Positions 26,705 through 35,352 are shown, counted from the first letter of the stretch. The stretch: 64,000 nt of DNA from Pseudomonas chlororaphis (GCF_003731765.1 NZ_MOAL01000004.1:744001-808000); one strand, 5' to 3'. The notes: a model not told the origin generated them from the sequence alone. Program-made: numbers and translations.

Positions 26705-26735
26705 AAAACCGCTGGGCGTTTGCCTGGCGGTTTTT
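26705..26735 (+). terminator. Rho-independent terminator after the TonB receptor
   Basis: AAAACCGC pairs with GCGGTTTT and an inner GGC-GTTT-GCC extends the stem; the right arm ends in a run of T. It lies 53 bp after the receptor stop. Confidence 0.85.
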
Positions 26736-26850
26736 GATGGCGCCGATCTCAGCGCGCGGTGGGGCTCGGCTGCTACCGGCCGTGCGCCCAAAGGTTTTGT
26801 GCCGCGCGATACTGGCCCGTACCAGGCCCTGTGGCACATCAAAGCTTGAT

Positions 26851-27527
26851 CGGCTTTCCATGGACGCTTCCGTGCCGGTCGATGCAATATTGCGCCGACC
26901 GTTCAGTCACTCATCACCCTCTCGTCGAAGGCAGCCCCATCGACGGGTCATGCTAAGGAAGCACCCCGATTTATGACCGTCTCCGAACTGCTCGCCGCCA
27001 TCCGTAAACCCTATGTGGAGACGCTTGCGCGTATCGCTGCACAGGGCGCGCTGCACCTTGAACCGGCCTATAGAAACAGCGATGGCTCATTGGCGACAGA
27101 AGGTGCAATGGACACCCCCTGCCGGGTCGATGTGATCGCAGCGGAGGGGGAGAGCGCTGGGCAGCCGGTTCAGGTCGACTCGGAATCCGAGCTGGCGTTT
27201 GAGCCCATCCATTTTGAGCTTGGGCAAACGGCGGTGGTCATCTCTCCCTTTGGTTGGGACTGGTTGCCCCTGGAAGTGCGCGGCTTGAGTCTGGAGGTGG
27301 CCTCGCAGGTTATTCGCACCTGGTTCTTCGAGTGGTTCGATGGGGAGGACGAGAACCCACCGACCGAAGAAGGACTGCAAGGCGTGGTGCACTTTGTCTC
27401 GGACCCGGAGCCAACGGGGGAGGGCTATAAGGTGAAGATTGATTTGGGCTCTGCTCCAGGTGTTGCGGTAGAGAGCCTGCTTTTTGCGTTGGCCGATGCC
27501 GGCGCGACTGGTGTCTTTCTAGGATAA
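26851..27527 (+). repeat. Left copy of a 677-bp direct repeat
   Basis: This unit contains about 122 bp of upstream sequence and one complete 184-codon ORF. The same unit recurs at 35471-36147 with the same total length and the same orientation. Similarity begins near CATGGACG and ends at the ORF stop (GGATAAA). The two copies bracket the accessory region. Confidence 0.85.
26973..27527 (+). CDS. Uncharacterised 184-aa acidic protein, copy 1
   Basis: An acidic cytoplasmic protein without signal peptide. Notable are the N-terminal VSELLAAIRKPYVETLARI, a central SPFGWDWLPLEVRG and a highly acidic EWFDGEDENPPTEEGLQG. The downstream copy at 35593-36147 differs at about 20 of 184 positions. I do not recognise the family. 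AAGGAAG is 9 nt before the ATG. Conservation of the reading frame in both copies, with largely conservative changes, shows that it encodes protein. Confidence 0.75.
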   Translation: MTVSELLAAIRKPYVETLARIAAQGALHLEPAYRNSDGSLATEGAMDTPCRVDVIAAEGESAGQPVQVDSESELAFEPIHFELGQTAVVISPFGWDWLPLEVRGLSLEVASQVIRTWFFEWFDGEDENPPTEEGLQGVVHFVSDPEPTGEGYKVKIDLGSAPGVAVESLLFALADAGATGVFLG

Positions 27528-27575
27528 AGAGGGGGGCGTTCAGAGCGGCCGACCTGATGTCGCACCCGCCCCCCC

Positions 27576-27603
27576 GGTAGGCGCTGGCTTGCCAGCGATG
27601 CTC
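27576..27603. repeat. REP element
   Basis: GGTAGGCGCTGGCTTGCCAG followed by CGATG is a single REP copy between convergent genes. Confidence 0.7.
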
Positions 27604-27640
27604 ACCAACGACAACGCAAACCGCAGAGTATCCTTAACCT

Positions 27641-28042
27641 TCAACGCCCCAATTTCTCCATCGCCGCATCCGCCAGAAAAGACGACCGGCTCTTGATGTT
27701 GTGCTCGCGCACGAACCGGTCGATCCGCTGAATCACGTAGCCGGGCAAGGTCACGTTGACCTTCTCGGTTTTGCCCAGGTAAGGCGCGACGTCGATGTCC
27801 AGCATGCCCCAGCCCATCCCCGCAAAATCGGGGTTGGCGCGATGCTGGCCGATGGAGGTGGGCAGGGGAATGGCTTGCCCGGAGCGGGCCAGTTCTTCGA
27901 GCATGATGTGGGCGATTTCCATGGCGGCGCCGTACGCGGCCTCGAAGGTGTCGCCAGCGGTGACGGCTCCAGGAATGTCGGGAATCTGGATGCCGGTGGC
28001 CGTCTGTTCGTCGCCCCACTCGATGCAGATGGGATATTGCAC
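27641..28042 (-). CDS. hicB: HicB-type antitoxin, second pair
   Basis: A 133-residue antitoxin. The GTG start at 28042 follows GAGGAG by 6 nt; the frame stays open upstream through hicA in another phase. The N-terminal HicB fold reads YPICIEWGDEQTATGIQIPDIPGAVTAGDTFEAA. The C-terminus is a ribbon-helix-helix type DNA-binding segment (KVNVTLPGYVIQRIDRFVREHNIKSRSSFLADAA), unlike the helix-turn-helix of the HicB at 20791. It should neutralise the HicA encoded upstream and repress the operon. Confidence 0.88.
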   Translation of the reverse strand: MQYPICIEWGDEQTATGIQIPDIPGAVTAGDTFEAAYGAAMEIAHIMLEELARSGQAIPLPTSIGQHRANPDFAGMGWGMLDIDVAPYLGKTEKVNVTLPGYVIQRIDRFVREHNIKSRSSFLADAAMEKLGR

Positions 28043-28074
28043 GGGGATCTCCTCAATAGATGAAGGCTGAAGGG

Positions 28075-28257
28075 CTATATCAGTCCAGCCAGTTTCCGGA
28101 TGGCCCTGACCGTGTCCCGTGGCAGGTCCTTCTTCGGGTGCGGCACCGGAACGGTCTCGGGCCGGTAGGGATGCTTGAAAAGATGGTGGCTTCCGGTAAC
28201 CCGGTCCAGTACCCATCCTGCGGCTTCAAGCTCCTTGATCAGCTGTCTGCTTTGCAC
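28075..28257 (-). CDS. hicA: HicA-type toxin, second pair
   Basis: A 60-residue HicA protein with the catalytic His in GSHHLFKHP (about residues 22-30), preceded by ELEAAGWVLDRVT, and the conserved PHPKKDLPRDTVRAI end. It is first in an operon with hicB, 32 bp apart. It is a different subfamily from the HicA at 21241, but it is the parent type of the decayed copy at 21841-21945. Confidence 0.88.
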   Translation of the reverse strand: MQSRQLIKELEAAGWVLDRVTGSHHLFKHPYRPETVPVPHPKKDLPRDTVRAIRKLAGLI

Positions 28258-28535
28258 CTCCCTCTCCTTATCGGAGTCAGAGGTGCTTTATCACTCCAGG
28301 CGCATGGTAATGCAGGTTGAATGGTGTGTCTGGAGTTATGTATCGGGCAGTGTCGTTCAGGCGTCTTGGCAAGCATGAAAGCGCTTTCGGCCAACGGCTG
28401 CCGGTCGCGAAGTACTGCAAGGGGGCGTTTTTTGAAAAAACCGCGCTTTGTACAACACTTAGGGTTCGCCTGTGGATGTGCCTAGGTTCAGCGCGGCTGG
28501 AATGAAGGCATCAGGCCTGATTCTGGAGAAGAAAA
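28258..28535. other. Intergenic region between hicA and the VOC gene
   Basis: No convincing gene is present. The sequence probably contains the divergent promoters of the hicAB operon and the VOC gene. A plus-strand frame at 28317-28505 has no ribosome site and ends inside the VOC upstream region. Confidence 0.35.
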
Positions 28536-29018
28536 ATGCTCAACAAAAACACCATCTGCCTCTGGTACAACGGCACTGCGCAAGACGCTGCGCAGTTCTA
28601 CGCCCAGACCTTCCCGGACAGCGCTGTACTCGCCGTTCATCACGCGCCTGGCGACTACCCGGCGGGCAAGCAGGGCGATGTCATAACGGTCGAGTTCACG
28701 GTCATGGGCATCCCCTGCCTGGGATTGAACGGCGGGGCAGGGATTACGCATAACGAGGCTTTTTCATTCCAGGTGGCGACCGACGACCAGGCCGAAACGG
28801 ACCGCTTGTGGAACGCGATTGTCACCAACGGAGGCCAGGCAAGCGTCTGCGGCTGGTGCAAGGACAAGTGGGGTGTGTCCTGGCAGATCACGCCCCGGGT
28901 GTTGACCGCCGCGATCATCGACCCCGATCCCGCGGCGGCCAAGCGCGCTTTCGACGCCATGATGACCATGACCAAGATAGACATCGCCGCCATCGAAGCC
29001 GCACTGCGCCCCGCCTGA
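28536..29018 (+). CDS. VOC-superfamily protein (PhnB-like)
   Basis: A 160-residue protein of the VOC/glyoxalase superfamily in the 3-demethylubiquinone methyltransferase-like (PhnB) branch. Markers are CLWYNGTAQDAAQFYAQTFP near the N-terminus, the GIPCLGLNGG turn, and WCKDKWGVSWQITPRVL. GGAGAAG lies 6 nt before the ATG. Members often act as small-molecule binding proteins or uncharacterised enzymes; no metal triad can be assigned with confidence. No neighbour hints at a pathway. Confidence 0.82.
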   Translation: MLNKNTICLWYNGTAQDAAQFYAQTFPDSAVLAVHHAPGDYPAGKQGDVITVEFTVMGIPCLGLNGGAGITHNEAFSFQVATDDQAETDRLWNAIVTNGGQASVCGWCKDKWGVSWQITPRVLTAAIIDPDPAAAKRAFDAMMTMTKIDIAAIEAALRPA

Positions 29019-29036
29019 TGGCGCACCCATCCCCCC

Positions 29037-29061
29037 TGTAGGAGCTGGCTTGCCAGCGATG
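29037..29061. repeat. REP element
   Basis: TGTAGGAGCTGGCTTGCCAG followed by CGATG, a single REP 18 bp after the VOC stop. Confidence 0.75.
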
Positions 29062-29150
29062 CTCGCCAACGATGACGCGCAGGCACCTGCTTACCGCGTG
29101 CACTTGGAAGCGGGAGGTGTACCTAGCCGTTGCGGCGGGTGTAGCCACTG

Positions 29151-29362
29151 GCGGTTTCGCCCTTACAGCGAGTCACGTTGGGGGCCCAAAGTAACCAAAG
29201 GCCTCTGCCCCTGCATCCGGCCCCTCGCTAAGGCTCGGCGTTCCCTCACTCCGGCATTGCTCCAGGGGCACGCCGCCACAGGCCATCCATGGCCTGATGG
29301 CGGCTAGCCCGGCATCCATGCCGAGCTGCCCCCTGCGCAACGCCTGCGTTCGGCCTCCTGAA
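29151..29362 (+). repeat. Dispersed intergenic repeat, copy B (divergent)
   Basis: It starts with GGTTTCGCCCTTACAGCGAG, continues with CAAAGTAACCAAAGG, GGCTCGGCGTTCCCTCACTC and CAGGCCATCCATGGCCTGAT, and ends at GCCTGCGTTCGGCC. The order is the same as in copies C and D read on the opposite strand, but the sequence is more diverged. No gene lies in 29019-29448. Confidence 0.7.
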
Positions 29363-29448
29363 GGGGCAGGCAGATCAAAAGCCAAAGCCAGATCAACAGC
29401 TGAAGCAAATCCGAGCGCGTTTTACGCGCTTCTTGAACTCAACCCCGC

Positions 29449-29730
29449 TTAGGCCTCCAGCGCCGTGCGCCACTGAATCACCTCCAGCACCGCGCAACCC
29501 TCCCGGGTGAGCAGATGCACCCCTCGGGTGACCCGCGTCAGGTCGCAGTCGGCAATGTCTTTCAGGTTAAGCGTGGACAGCGTGTCCATCAGATCCCGCA
29601 CCACAGTGAAACGATGGGCCGCGCTGCTGGCCAGATCGTTCAGAGAGGCTTGGGTGTCGAGGTAGAAAACGGCTTGGTGGGCGTCGTGGGTGTCGACGGG
29701 GGAGAAGCGGGAAACCGATTGATCGTCCAT
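29449..29730 (-). CDS. Short uncharacterised Pseudomonas protein (93 aa)
   Basis: A 93-residue protein, probably alpha-helical: VFYLDTQASLNDLASSAAHR, then a hydrophobic-patterned middle and LTREGCAVLEVIQW near the end. The start at 29730 follows AACGAG. It is preceded by a ~245-bp leader with a stable hairpin. From memory, several families of short Pseudomonas genes share such a leader, but I cannot name this one. Codon use is normal for the genome. Confidence 0.6.
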   Translation of the reverse strand: MDDQSVSRFSPVDTHDAHQAVFYLDTQASLNDLASSAAHRFTVVRDLMDTLSTLNLKDIADCDLTRVTRGVHLLTREGCAVLEVIQWRTALEA

Positions 29731-29977
29731 GGTCGTTACTCGTTGTAGAGCTTCCACCCTTTGCGGCCAAGCAAATGGAGGGTGGCAGCTGTGCGAGGGT
29801 TGGCCGACCGGATACAACGACACCGGCACACCCGAAGGTGTCCCGCACACAGCCGCCATAACACAAGAATCGCAGGCACAAAAAAAGCGTCTGCAATGGT
29901 GTTTTGGACGCTGATGCGTCGTTGTAATTCGACCGGCCAAGGTCGTTCGCGGATTTTGCCGCGAGGGCGAACTATAG
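29731..29977 (-). promoter_or_regulatory. Long structured leader of the 93-aa gene
   Basis: On the minus strand this stretch begins with CTATAGTTCGCCCTCGC, whose TATAGT may be a -10 box, and runs about 245 nt to the ATG. It contains a T-run (GACGCTTTTTTTGTG) and the hairpin ACACC-TTCG-GGTGT (29828-29841), a UUCG tetraloop stem. A frame in it is open (MAAVCGTPSGVPVSLY), but it is not in good coding style. It may be an attenuator or protein-binding leader. Confidence 0.4.
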
Positions 29978-30839
29978 GGGGGGAGCGTGAGCGGCGCAAC
30001 CGAGTATTGATGGTGGTGTTTGAGTGATTGTGTCTTGGCGATAGCAGTGGCTATGGCGATTGTGTAATTAGGTTGTGAGTCGTCCTCGGGTGTTGAAGAA
30101 ATATATGAGAGTCCACTACCGGCCAAAAGCAGGCGCTCAAAAGCATCTACGAAAGCAGCAACAATTCCGAGGGATATTCCTCTACGTACGCTACTTACAT
30201 CGCGGAGGAGTTGGCTGAGCCGCGGTGCGGAGAGATTCCCTCAAACTAACTGGTGGGTTGCACGCATATCGACGCAGATCACATAGGAGTCTTGTAGACG
30301 CAGTTCAACAGCTTCAGAGGGAACTTAGGTTGCCCATGGTTTCCACGGCCCAATCGCTGGCTTCATTGACGATTCCGCTGGCTTTGTCAGTACGCACCGT
30401 TTGGCGCTCCATCAACCAGTCCAATGCGGCCTTGCCGTTGACCAAGTGATCCCAGGCCTCCTCGGGAATGCAAAGCGATGGTACTTTTACTTGTCTCAAG
30501 AGAACCGGTTGAGTGCATGTGCGAAATTGCACTCGATCTGAGCACCCGCTTGCATAGCTGCGTATCAGTCACTTGCTTCGACCCAGTGCCTCCAAGGACT
30601 GCAATCCCTTCAGCCAGCCCTCTGATGCATGTATGTATAGGTAAGGTCGTCGTTATTTCGGCGTTGATGTGCTGACTGGAGGTTTAGCATGGCGTGCGCT
30701 ATATAAGTCTCGTCTCGGCATCCGCACAGAGGTGCTGTTAAGTTCAGCAAGTTGGAAAAAGCGCGAGCGCTCAAAGGAAAGCAGCCGGCCTGCGTGCTTA
30801 GCACCAAGTTGTCCCGGCAACACTTAGGAAGAGGTGATC
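29978..30839. other. AT-richer region upstream of the OLD/UvrD operon
   Basis: Apart from the helicase remnant, 29978-30259 and 30533-30839 contain no convincing gene. The base composition is visibly more AT-rich than the core genome, and short broken frames occur on both strands. No integrase, transposase or tRNA fragment was recognised. The operon promoter should lie in the last ~200 bp. Confidence 0.45.
30260..30532 (-). pseudogene. C-terminal remnant of a large restriction-type DEAD/DEAH helicase
   Basis: The minus strand encodes IPEEAWDHLVNGKAALDWLM, ERQTVRTDKASGIVNEASDW and AVETMGN, the signature end of large helicase/methylase proteins of the type ISP/COG4889 class. After GGCAAC a 1-bp loss shifts the frame; restoring it gives KFPLKLLN, the expected continuation (family: GNPRYPLELL). 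The rest of the gene is gone. This is a decayed defence gene beside an intact one. Confidence 0.7.
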
Positions 30840-33245
30840 ATGAAACTACAGGCATATCGGCTGCAGAACTATCGCCGACTGCGCGACGTCGTCATTGAGC
30901 TTGACGACGAGATTTCCATCTTCGTTGGCGCCAACAACAGCGGCAAGACGTCTGCCGTACAAGGCCTGTACTCGATGCTCCGTGGCGAAGCGAAGAAGTT
31001 CGAACTATTCGACTTCAGCGCGGCGCTGTGGGCCGAGATCGATGCCATCGGCAGAACGCCTCAAGGCGATGAGGACGCGCCCAAGCAGTTGCCGTCCATT
31101 CTTTTGGATCTCTGGTTCCGCGTCGGTGAAGACGACCTCGCCACTGCAATGTCGCTTCTTCCGAGCACGGAGTGGGACGGTAAGTGCGTCGGGATCCGGG
31201 TGTCGTTCGAGCCTCGGGACGCCCATGCGCTCGTCCGGAAGTTCCACGAATTGCATGAAAAGGCAAACAACGCTGCGAACGCGCTGGCGGCCAGACGCAG
31301 TGCAGCCGCGGAGGCAGGCGCGGAAAATGCGGCGGCGGTGGTAGCGGATACCGGCGAGTACAAGCCCTGGCCGGAAAGTCTGACGAAGTACCTCACCAAG
31401 GAGCTGAACAAGGAATATACGTTCCGCTACTACGTGCTCGATGAGCGCGCATTTGTCGGCTATCAGCCAAAGGAGGCCGATTATGAGCCGCTGCCCCTAG
31501 GCAAGGAGCCGGGTGGCGCGGCCATTCTCAAGTCTCTGGTGAGGGTGGACTTCCTGCGCGCGCAGCGGCACCTCGATGACCCGGATGCTGGCAGCTCCGA
31601 CCGCGCCGAGAGCTTGTCGCGGCGTCTGAGCCGTTTCTATCACCGCAATCTGGAGAAGCGTGGCGACGACCATGCAGCGCTCAAAGCGCTCGATACCTCG
31701 GAGAAAGAACTGAACTTCCACCTGGAGGAAGTCTTCAGCGACACCCTCAAACGCCTCGCCAAACTCGGCTATCCAGGCGTAAACAACCCCGAGATAGTGA
31801 TTCGGGCGGCCTTGGATCCGACCACCGTCCTGGGGCAGGATGCCAAGGTTCACTACTTGGTTCCTGGTGCGATCACTGCGCAACTGCCCGACAGCTACAA
31901 CGGTCTGGGGTTCAAGAACCTAGTCTATATGGTGGTTGAACTCCTCGATCTGCACGAGCAGTGGAAAGCCGAGGAAGACAAACGGGCGCCACTGCATCTG
32001 GTCTTCATTGAGGAGCCTGAGGCGCATCTGCACGCGCAGATCCAGCAGGTCTTCATCAGGAACGTTTTGCGCCTCCTTGAGGATGCCAACGATCACGCGA
32101 CGTTTTTCCAAACGCAGCTCGTTGTCACCACGCACTCCCCACACATTCTCTATGAGCGCGGGTTCTCTCCCATAAGGTACTTCCGCCGTGTTAGCGACCA
32201 GCTGGACCATAACACCGAGGTAAGAAATCTTTCGCTCTTCAAGACGGGCGCAGCCGACGCTCCAGCGCGCGAATTCTTGCAGCGGTATCTGAAACTGACA
32301 CACTGCGATCTCTTCTTTTCCGATGCGGTCATATTGGTGGAGGGCAATGTCGAGCGCCTGCTCTTGCCAGCCATGATCGAGTCGGCGGCCAAGCGCCTGC
32401 GTTCCTCCGCCCTGACCATCCTTGAAGTCGGTGGCGCGTTCGCGCATCGGTTTCAGGAATTGATCACCTTCGTTGGACTTACTACGCTGGTCATCACGGA
32501 TCTGGACAGCGTAACGGTCAAGACGGATGCCGAGGATGCCGCCGAGCAAGACGAAGGAGCTGGCGACACCGTTGACGGAGATAACGAGGACGATGACCTG
32601 AAGCCTTTCGAACTCGAAGACGACGACGAAGCAGCACCGGGCGGCAAGAAGAAGTTCAAGAGGCGTGGCAGCACCTGCCATGCTCACGTGGAGGGTGCCT
32701 TCACGTCCAACCAAACCCTCATCAGTTGGATCCCTAAGAAGCGGTTGGTTGCCGAACTCTGGGAAGTCACGGCGGAGCAAAAAACGCTGTCGCTTGCCGA
32801 GGGGACCAGCGCTGAGGTTCGGGTGGCCTATCAAACCAAAGTTTTGGTGACGGTGGGTGCCACGACCTCGCAGCTCTGCGGCCGCACACTTGAGGAAGCC
32901 TTCGGTCTTGAGAACTCCGACTGGTGTCAGGCTGAGGCTAACCGGGCGGTCGGACTCAAGCTGAAGCGCGCACCAAACAGCCCAGAGGAACTGGCTGAGA
33001 AGTTGCACGCCAGGGTGATCGGTAAAAACTTCGACAAGACTCGCTTTGCGCTGGAGGTCCTCGCAAGCGGGCCGCTCAACTGCTGGAAGGTCCCCACGTA
33101 CATCGCCGAGGGCTTAGCCTGGCTCGAAACCAAAGTGGCCCACGAGATTGAGGCGGACGCGGCTATTGCCACCGAGGTCGCGACAATTGAGCCGACTGCA
33201 GCCGGTGTTGTCGCCGTCATTGCAGACGCGGGGCAGACGACATGA
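30840..33245 (+). CDS. OLD-family ATPase/TOPRIM nuclease, GajA-like
   Basis: An 801-residue protein; the ATG at 30840 has GAAGAGG 5-6 nt upstream. The ABC-type ATPase has Walker A GANNSGKTS (about 30-38), a long central insertion with helical linker (about 140-330), Walker B LHLVFIEEPEAHLHAQ (about 385-400) and the H-loop TTHSPHIL (about 430). The TOPRIM nuclease follows with VEGNVERLLLP (about 500) and VITDLDS (about 552). A strongly acidic linker (about 560-600) then leads to a basic KKKFKRR. This is a class 2 OLD nuclease, the type paired with UvrD-like helicases in Gabija antiphage defence. It is longer than the founding GajA (about 580 residues), so it may be a distinct subtype. Confidence 0.85.
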   Translation: MKLQAYRLQNYRRLRDVVIELDDEISIFVGANNSGKTSAVQGLYSMLRGEAKKFELFDFSAALWAEIDAIGRTPQGDEDAPKQLPSILLDLWFRVGEDDLATAMSLLPSTEWDGKCVGIRVSFEPRDAHALVRKFHELHEKANNAANALAARRSAAAEAGAENAAAVVADTGEYKPWPESLTKYLTKELNKEYTFRYYVLDERAFVGYQPKEADYEPLPLGKEPGGAAILKSLVRVDFLRAQRHLDDPDAGSSDRAESLSRRLSRFYHRNLEKRGDDHAALKALDTSEKELNFHLEEVFSDTLKRLAKLGYPGVNNPEIVIRAALDPTTVLGQDAKVHYLVPGAITAQLPDSYNGLGFKNLVYMVVELLDLHEQWKAEEDKRAPLHLVFIEEPEAHLHAQIQQVFIRNVLRLLEDANDHATFFQTQLVVTTHSPHILYERGFSPIRYFRRVSDQLDHNTEVRNLSLFKTGAADAPAREFLQRYLKLTHCDLFFSDAVILVEGNVERLLLPAMIESAAKRLRSSALTILEVGGAFAHRFQELITFVGLTTLVITDLDSVTVKTDAEDAAEQDEGAGDTVDGDNEDDDLKPFELEDDDEAAPGGKKKFKRRGSTCHAHVEGAFTSNQTLISWIPKKRLVAELWEVTAEQKTLSLAEGTSAEVRVAYQTKVLVTVGATTSQLCGRTLEEAFGLENSDWCQAEANRAVGLKLKRAPNSPEELAEKLHARVIGKNFDKTRFALEVLASGPLNCWKVPTYIAEGLAWLETKVAHEIEADAAIATEVATIEPTAAGVVAVIADAGQTT

Positions 33246-35173
33246 GCAGGCGAATTGATAGCCCAGACACCGACGCCGACTGCGAGATCCACGCGTGTAT
33301 CGCCGCGACCCCCCCGCAACCGTTCGTGGTCCGCGCCGGCGCAGGTTCCGGCAAGACCACCTCCCTTATCAAGGCGCTGGACTGGGTGATCTCAGAGCAC
33401 GGCGCCAGCATGCGGGCGAAAAAGCAGAAGGTCGCCTGCATCACATATACCGACCTCGCCGCCAAAGAAATCTTGGCGGATGTTAACGACGACCCGCTGG
33501 TTCATGTCTCGACCATCCACAGCTTCTACTGGTCCATTACCAAGACGTTTCAGGCGGACATTAAGGTTTGGCTACAGAACGACATCCGCAGGCGGATCTC
33601 CGAGCTGGAAGAAGAGTTCAAGAACTACAGCTCGCGTGTTCGGCAGACTACACGCGACAGGAACAAGGCTGACCAACAGCGTTATGTCCGAAACCTGGAG
33701 GCTATTGCTGGCGTCAAGACTTTCAACTACGGCGTGGGCAGTGACTACGCGAAGGGCATCCTCGGCCACGAGGACATCCTTCAGCTCGCCGACTTCCTGC
33801 TGCAAAATCGTCCGCTGTTCCGACGGGTCGTAGCGCTGAACTTCCCGTTTGTGTTCATCGACGAGAGTCAGGATACGTTCCCGAGCGTGGTGAAGTCCTT
33901 CAAGGAAGTGGAAGCCCAGATGCGGCGCAAGTTCTGTCTCGGTTTTTTTGGCGACCCGATGCAGGCGATCTTCATGAGAGGGACGGGGGACATCCCGCTT
34001 GAGGACCATTGGCGGGCCATCACGAAACCAGAGAATTTTCGCTGTGCCAAGCAGATCCTTGACGTCGCCAACGCTGTGCGCGTGCAGGGCGACGGCATGG
34101 AGCAAGTTCGCGGGCTGCACGAAAGGGTTGATGGAGAGCTCAAGCCGGTGGAGGGCTCGGCCCGGATGTTCGTCCTGCCGAACACGCTGAACCGAGTTGA
34201 GGCCCTGGCAAGAGTCCGGGCGTGGAGTGCGGCGACGAACAACGACGAGGGTTGGACGACGCCAGACATCGCGCTCAAAATTCTTGTCATCGTGCACCGC
34301 ATGGCCGCAAACCGGCTCGGCTTCGGTGGCATCTACTCGGCGCTCAACGATAAGACATCGGAGGGCATGAAGCAGGGGATGCAGGATGGCACCGGCTGGC
34401 CCGTCCGACCCTTCCTAAGTTTTGCACTACCGATCGTTGCCGCCGTGAAGGCCGGCAACGAGTTCGCGGCGATGAACCTGCTCCGGAAGTTCAGCCCGCG
34501 TTTGGCGCCAGGGGCTCTTACCGGCCGACGTGCCGCGGCTGTATTGCGAGAACTGCACGCTGCGATGTCGAGACTTGTCGCCATGCTGGACGAGGCAGGT
34601 ACCACCATTGGTGACATAGCACTTCATCTCTGTGACACGGGGCTTTTCGAGTTCGACGATCGCTATGCGCGTGTTCTTGGATTTGTCAGGGATGTTGCTG
34701 ACGCTATTCAGGAGCCCGAGGCTGCTGATGCAGTTCCGGCCGAAGGACTATCCTCGGACGCGGCAATGGCCAAGTTCTTCAAGTGCTCGGCACAAGAGCT
34801 TTGGCCCTATGAGCGCTATGTCTCAGAAGGCTCCCCCTATGCTACACAGCACGGTGTGAAGGGAGCGCAGTTCGAACGCGTCATGGTGGTAATGGACGAG
34901 GAGGAAAGCGACTACCGAACGTACAACTACGAGCGTGTCTTCGCGAGTGCTGAGGCCCGTGCTGCAGATCGTGCACGAGCACTGGGCGGTGATGAAAACA
35001 CTTGGAGCCGAACGCTGCGACTGCTTTACGTCTGTTGCACTCGCGCCCAGCGGGGGCTGGTACTAACATTCTTTGTCGCCGATCCGGGGACCACCCTGGA
35101 AAACGTCGTGGCGAGCGGGATCTTGCCGCGAAGCGCAGTCTTTACGCAGGAAGTGTTAGCTGGATGGCCATAG
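33242..35173 (+). CDS. UvrD/PcrA-like superfamily 1 helicase, GajB-like
   Basis: A 643-residue protein. Motif I is AGAGSGKTT (about 35), motif II FVFIDESQDTF (about 205), motif III FFGDPMQAIF, a motif IV-like KPENFRC, motif V TQHGVKGAQFERVMVV and motif VI LLYVCCTRAQRGL near the C-terminus, so the ATPase core is complete. The start overlaps the OLD-gene stop as ATGA, giving coupled translation. In Gabija the helicase-like partner senses or unwinds DNA ends and works with the GajA nuclease. At 643 residues it is longer than the founding GajB (about 500). Confidence 0.85.
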   Translation: MSRRIDSPDTDADCEIHACIAATPPQPFVVRAGAGSGKTTSLIKALDWVISEHGASMRAKKQKVACITYTDLAAKEILADVNDDPLVHVSTIHSFYWSITKTFQADIKVWLQNDIRRRISELEEEFKNYSSRVRQTTRDRNKADQQRYVRNLEAIAGVKTFNYGVGSDYAKGILGHEDILQLADFLLQNRPLFRRVVALNFPFVFIDESQDTFPSVVKSFKEVEAQMRRKFCLGFFGDPMQAIFMRGTGDIPLEDHWRAITKPENFRCAKQILDVANAVRVQGDGMEQVRGLHERVDGELKPVEGSARMFVLPNTLNRVEALARVRAWSAATNNDEGWTTPDIALKILVIVHRMAANRLGFGGIYSALNDKTSEGMKQGMQDGTGWPVRPFLSFALPIVAAVKAGNEFAAMNLLRKFSPRLAPGALTGRRAAAVLRELHAAMSRLVAMLDEAGTTIGDIALHLCDTGLFEFDDRYARVLGFVRDVADAIQEPEAADAVPAEGLSSDAAMAKFFKCSAQELWPYERYVSEGSPYATQHGVKGAQFERVMVVMDEEESDYRTYNYERVFASAEARAADRARALGGDENTWSRTLRLLYVCCTRAQRGLVLTFFVADPGTTLENVVASGILPRSAVFTQEVLAGWP

Positions 35174-35314
35174 ACGAACGATTGCCTGACCTATTTGAAG
35201 CAAGAGTCGAGCGGCAGGCTCCTGCGGTGCCAAGTGGTAGCTACCGGGTGGTAACTCTGAGGATGTGATCGACTGCAATTGGCCGATGGCGGTAGCTTGC
35301 CGATGTCCGCTTCT

Positions 35315-35352
35315 GGCCGATAGCAGCCATTTGTGAGCGGCTGCTATCGGCC
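35315..35352 (+). terminator. Strong inverted repeat after the defence operon
   Basis: GGCCGATAGCAGCC and GGCTGCTATCGGCC pair perfectly over 14 bp around a 10-nt loop, 141 bp after the helicase stop. There is no T-run, so it could be an intrinsic-like terminator or a site used by another element. The remaining 35174-35592 shows no gene. Confidence 0.5.

Noticed and set aside
30225..30449. 74-codon plus-strand ORF upstream of the OLD gene
   Set aside because: It is antisense to the recognisable helicase remnant and has no ribosome site.
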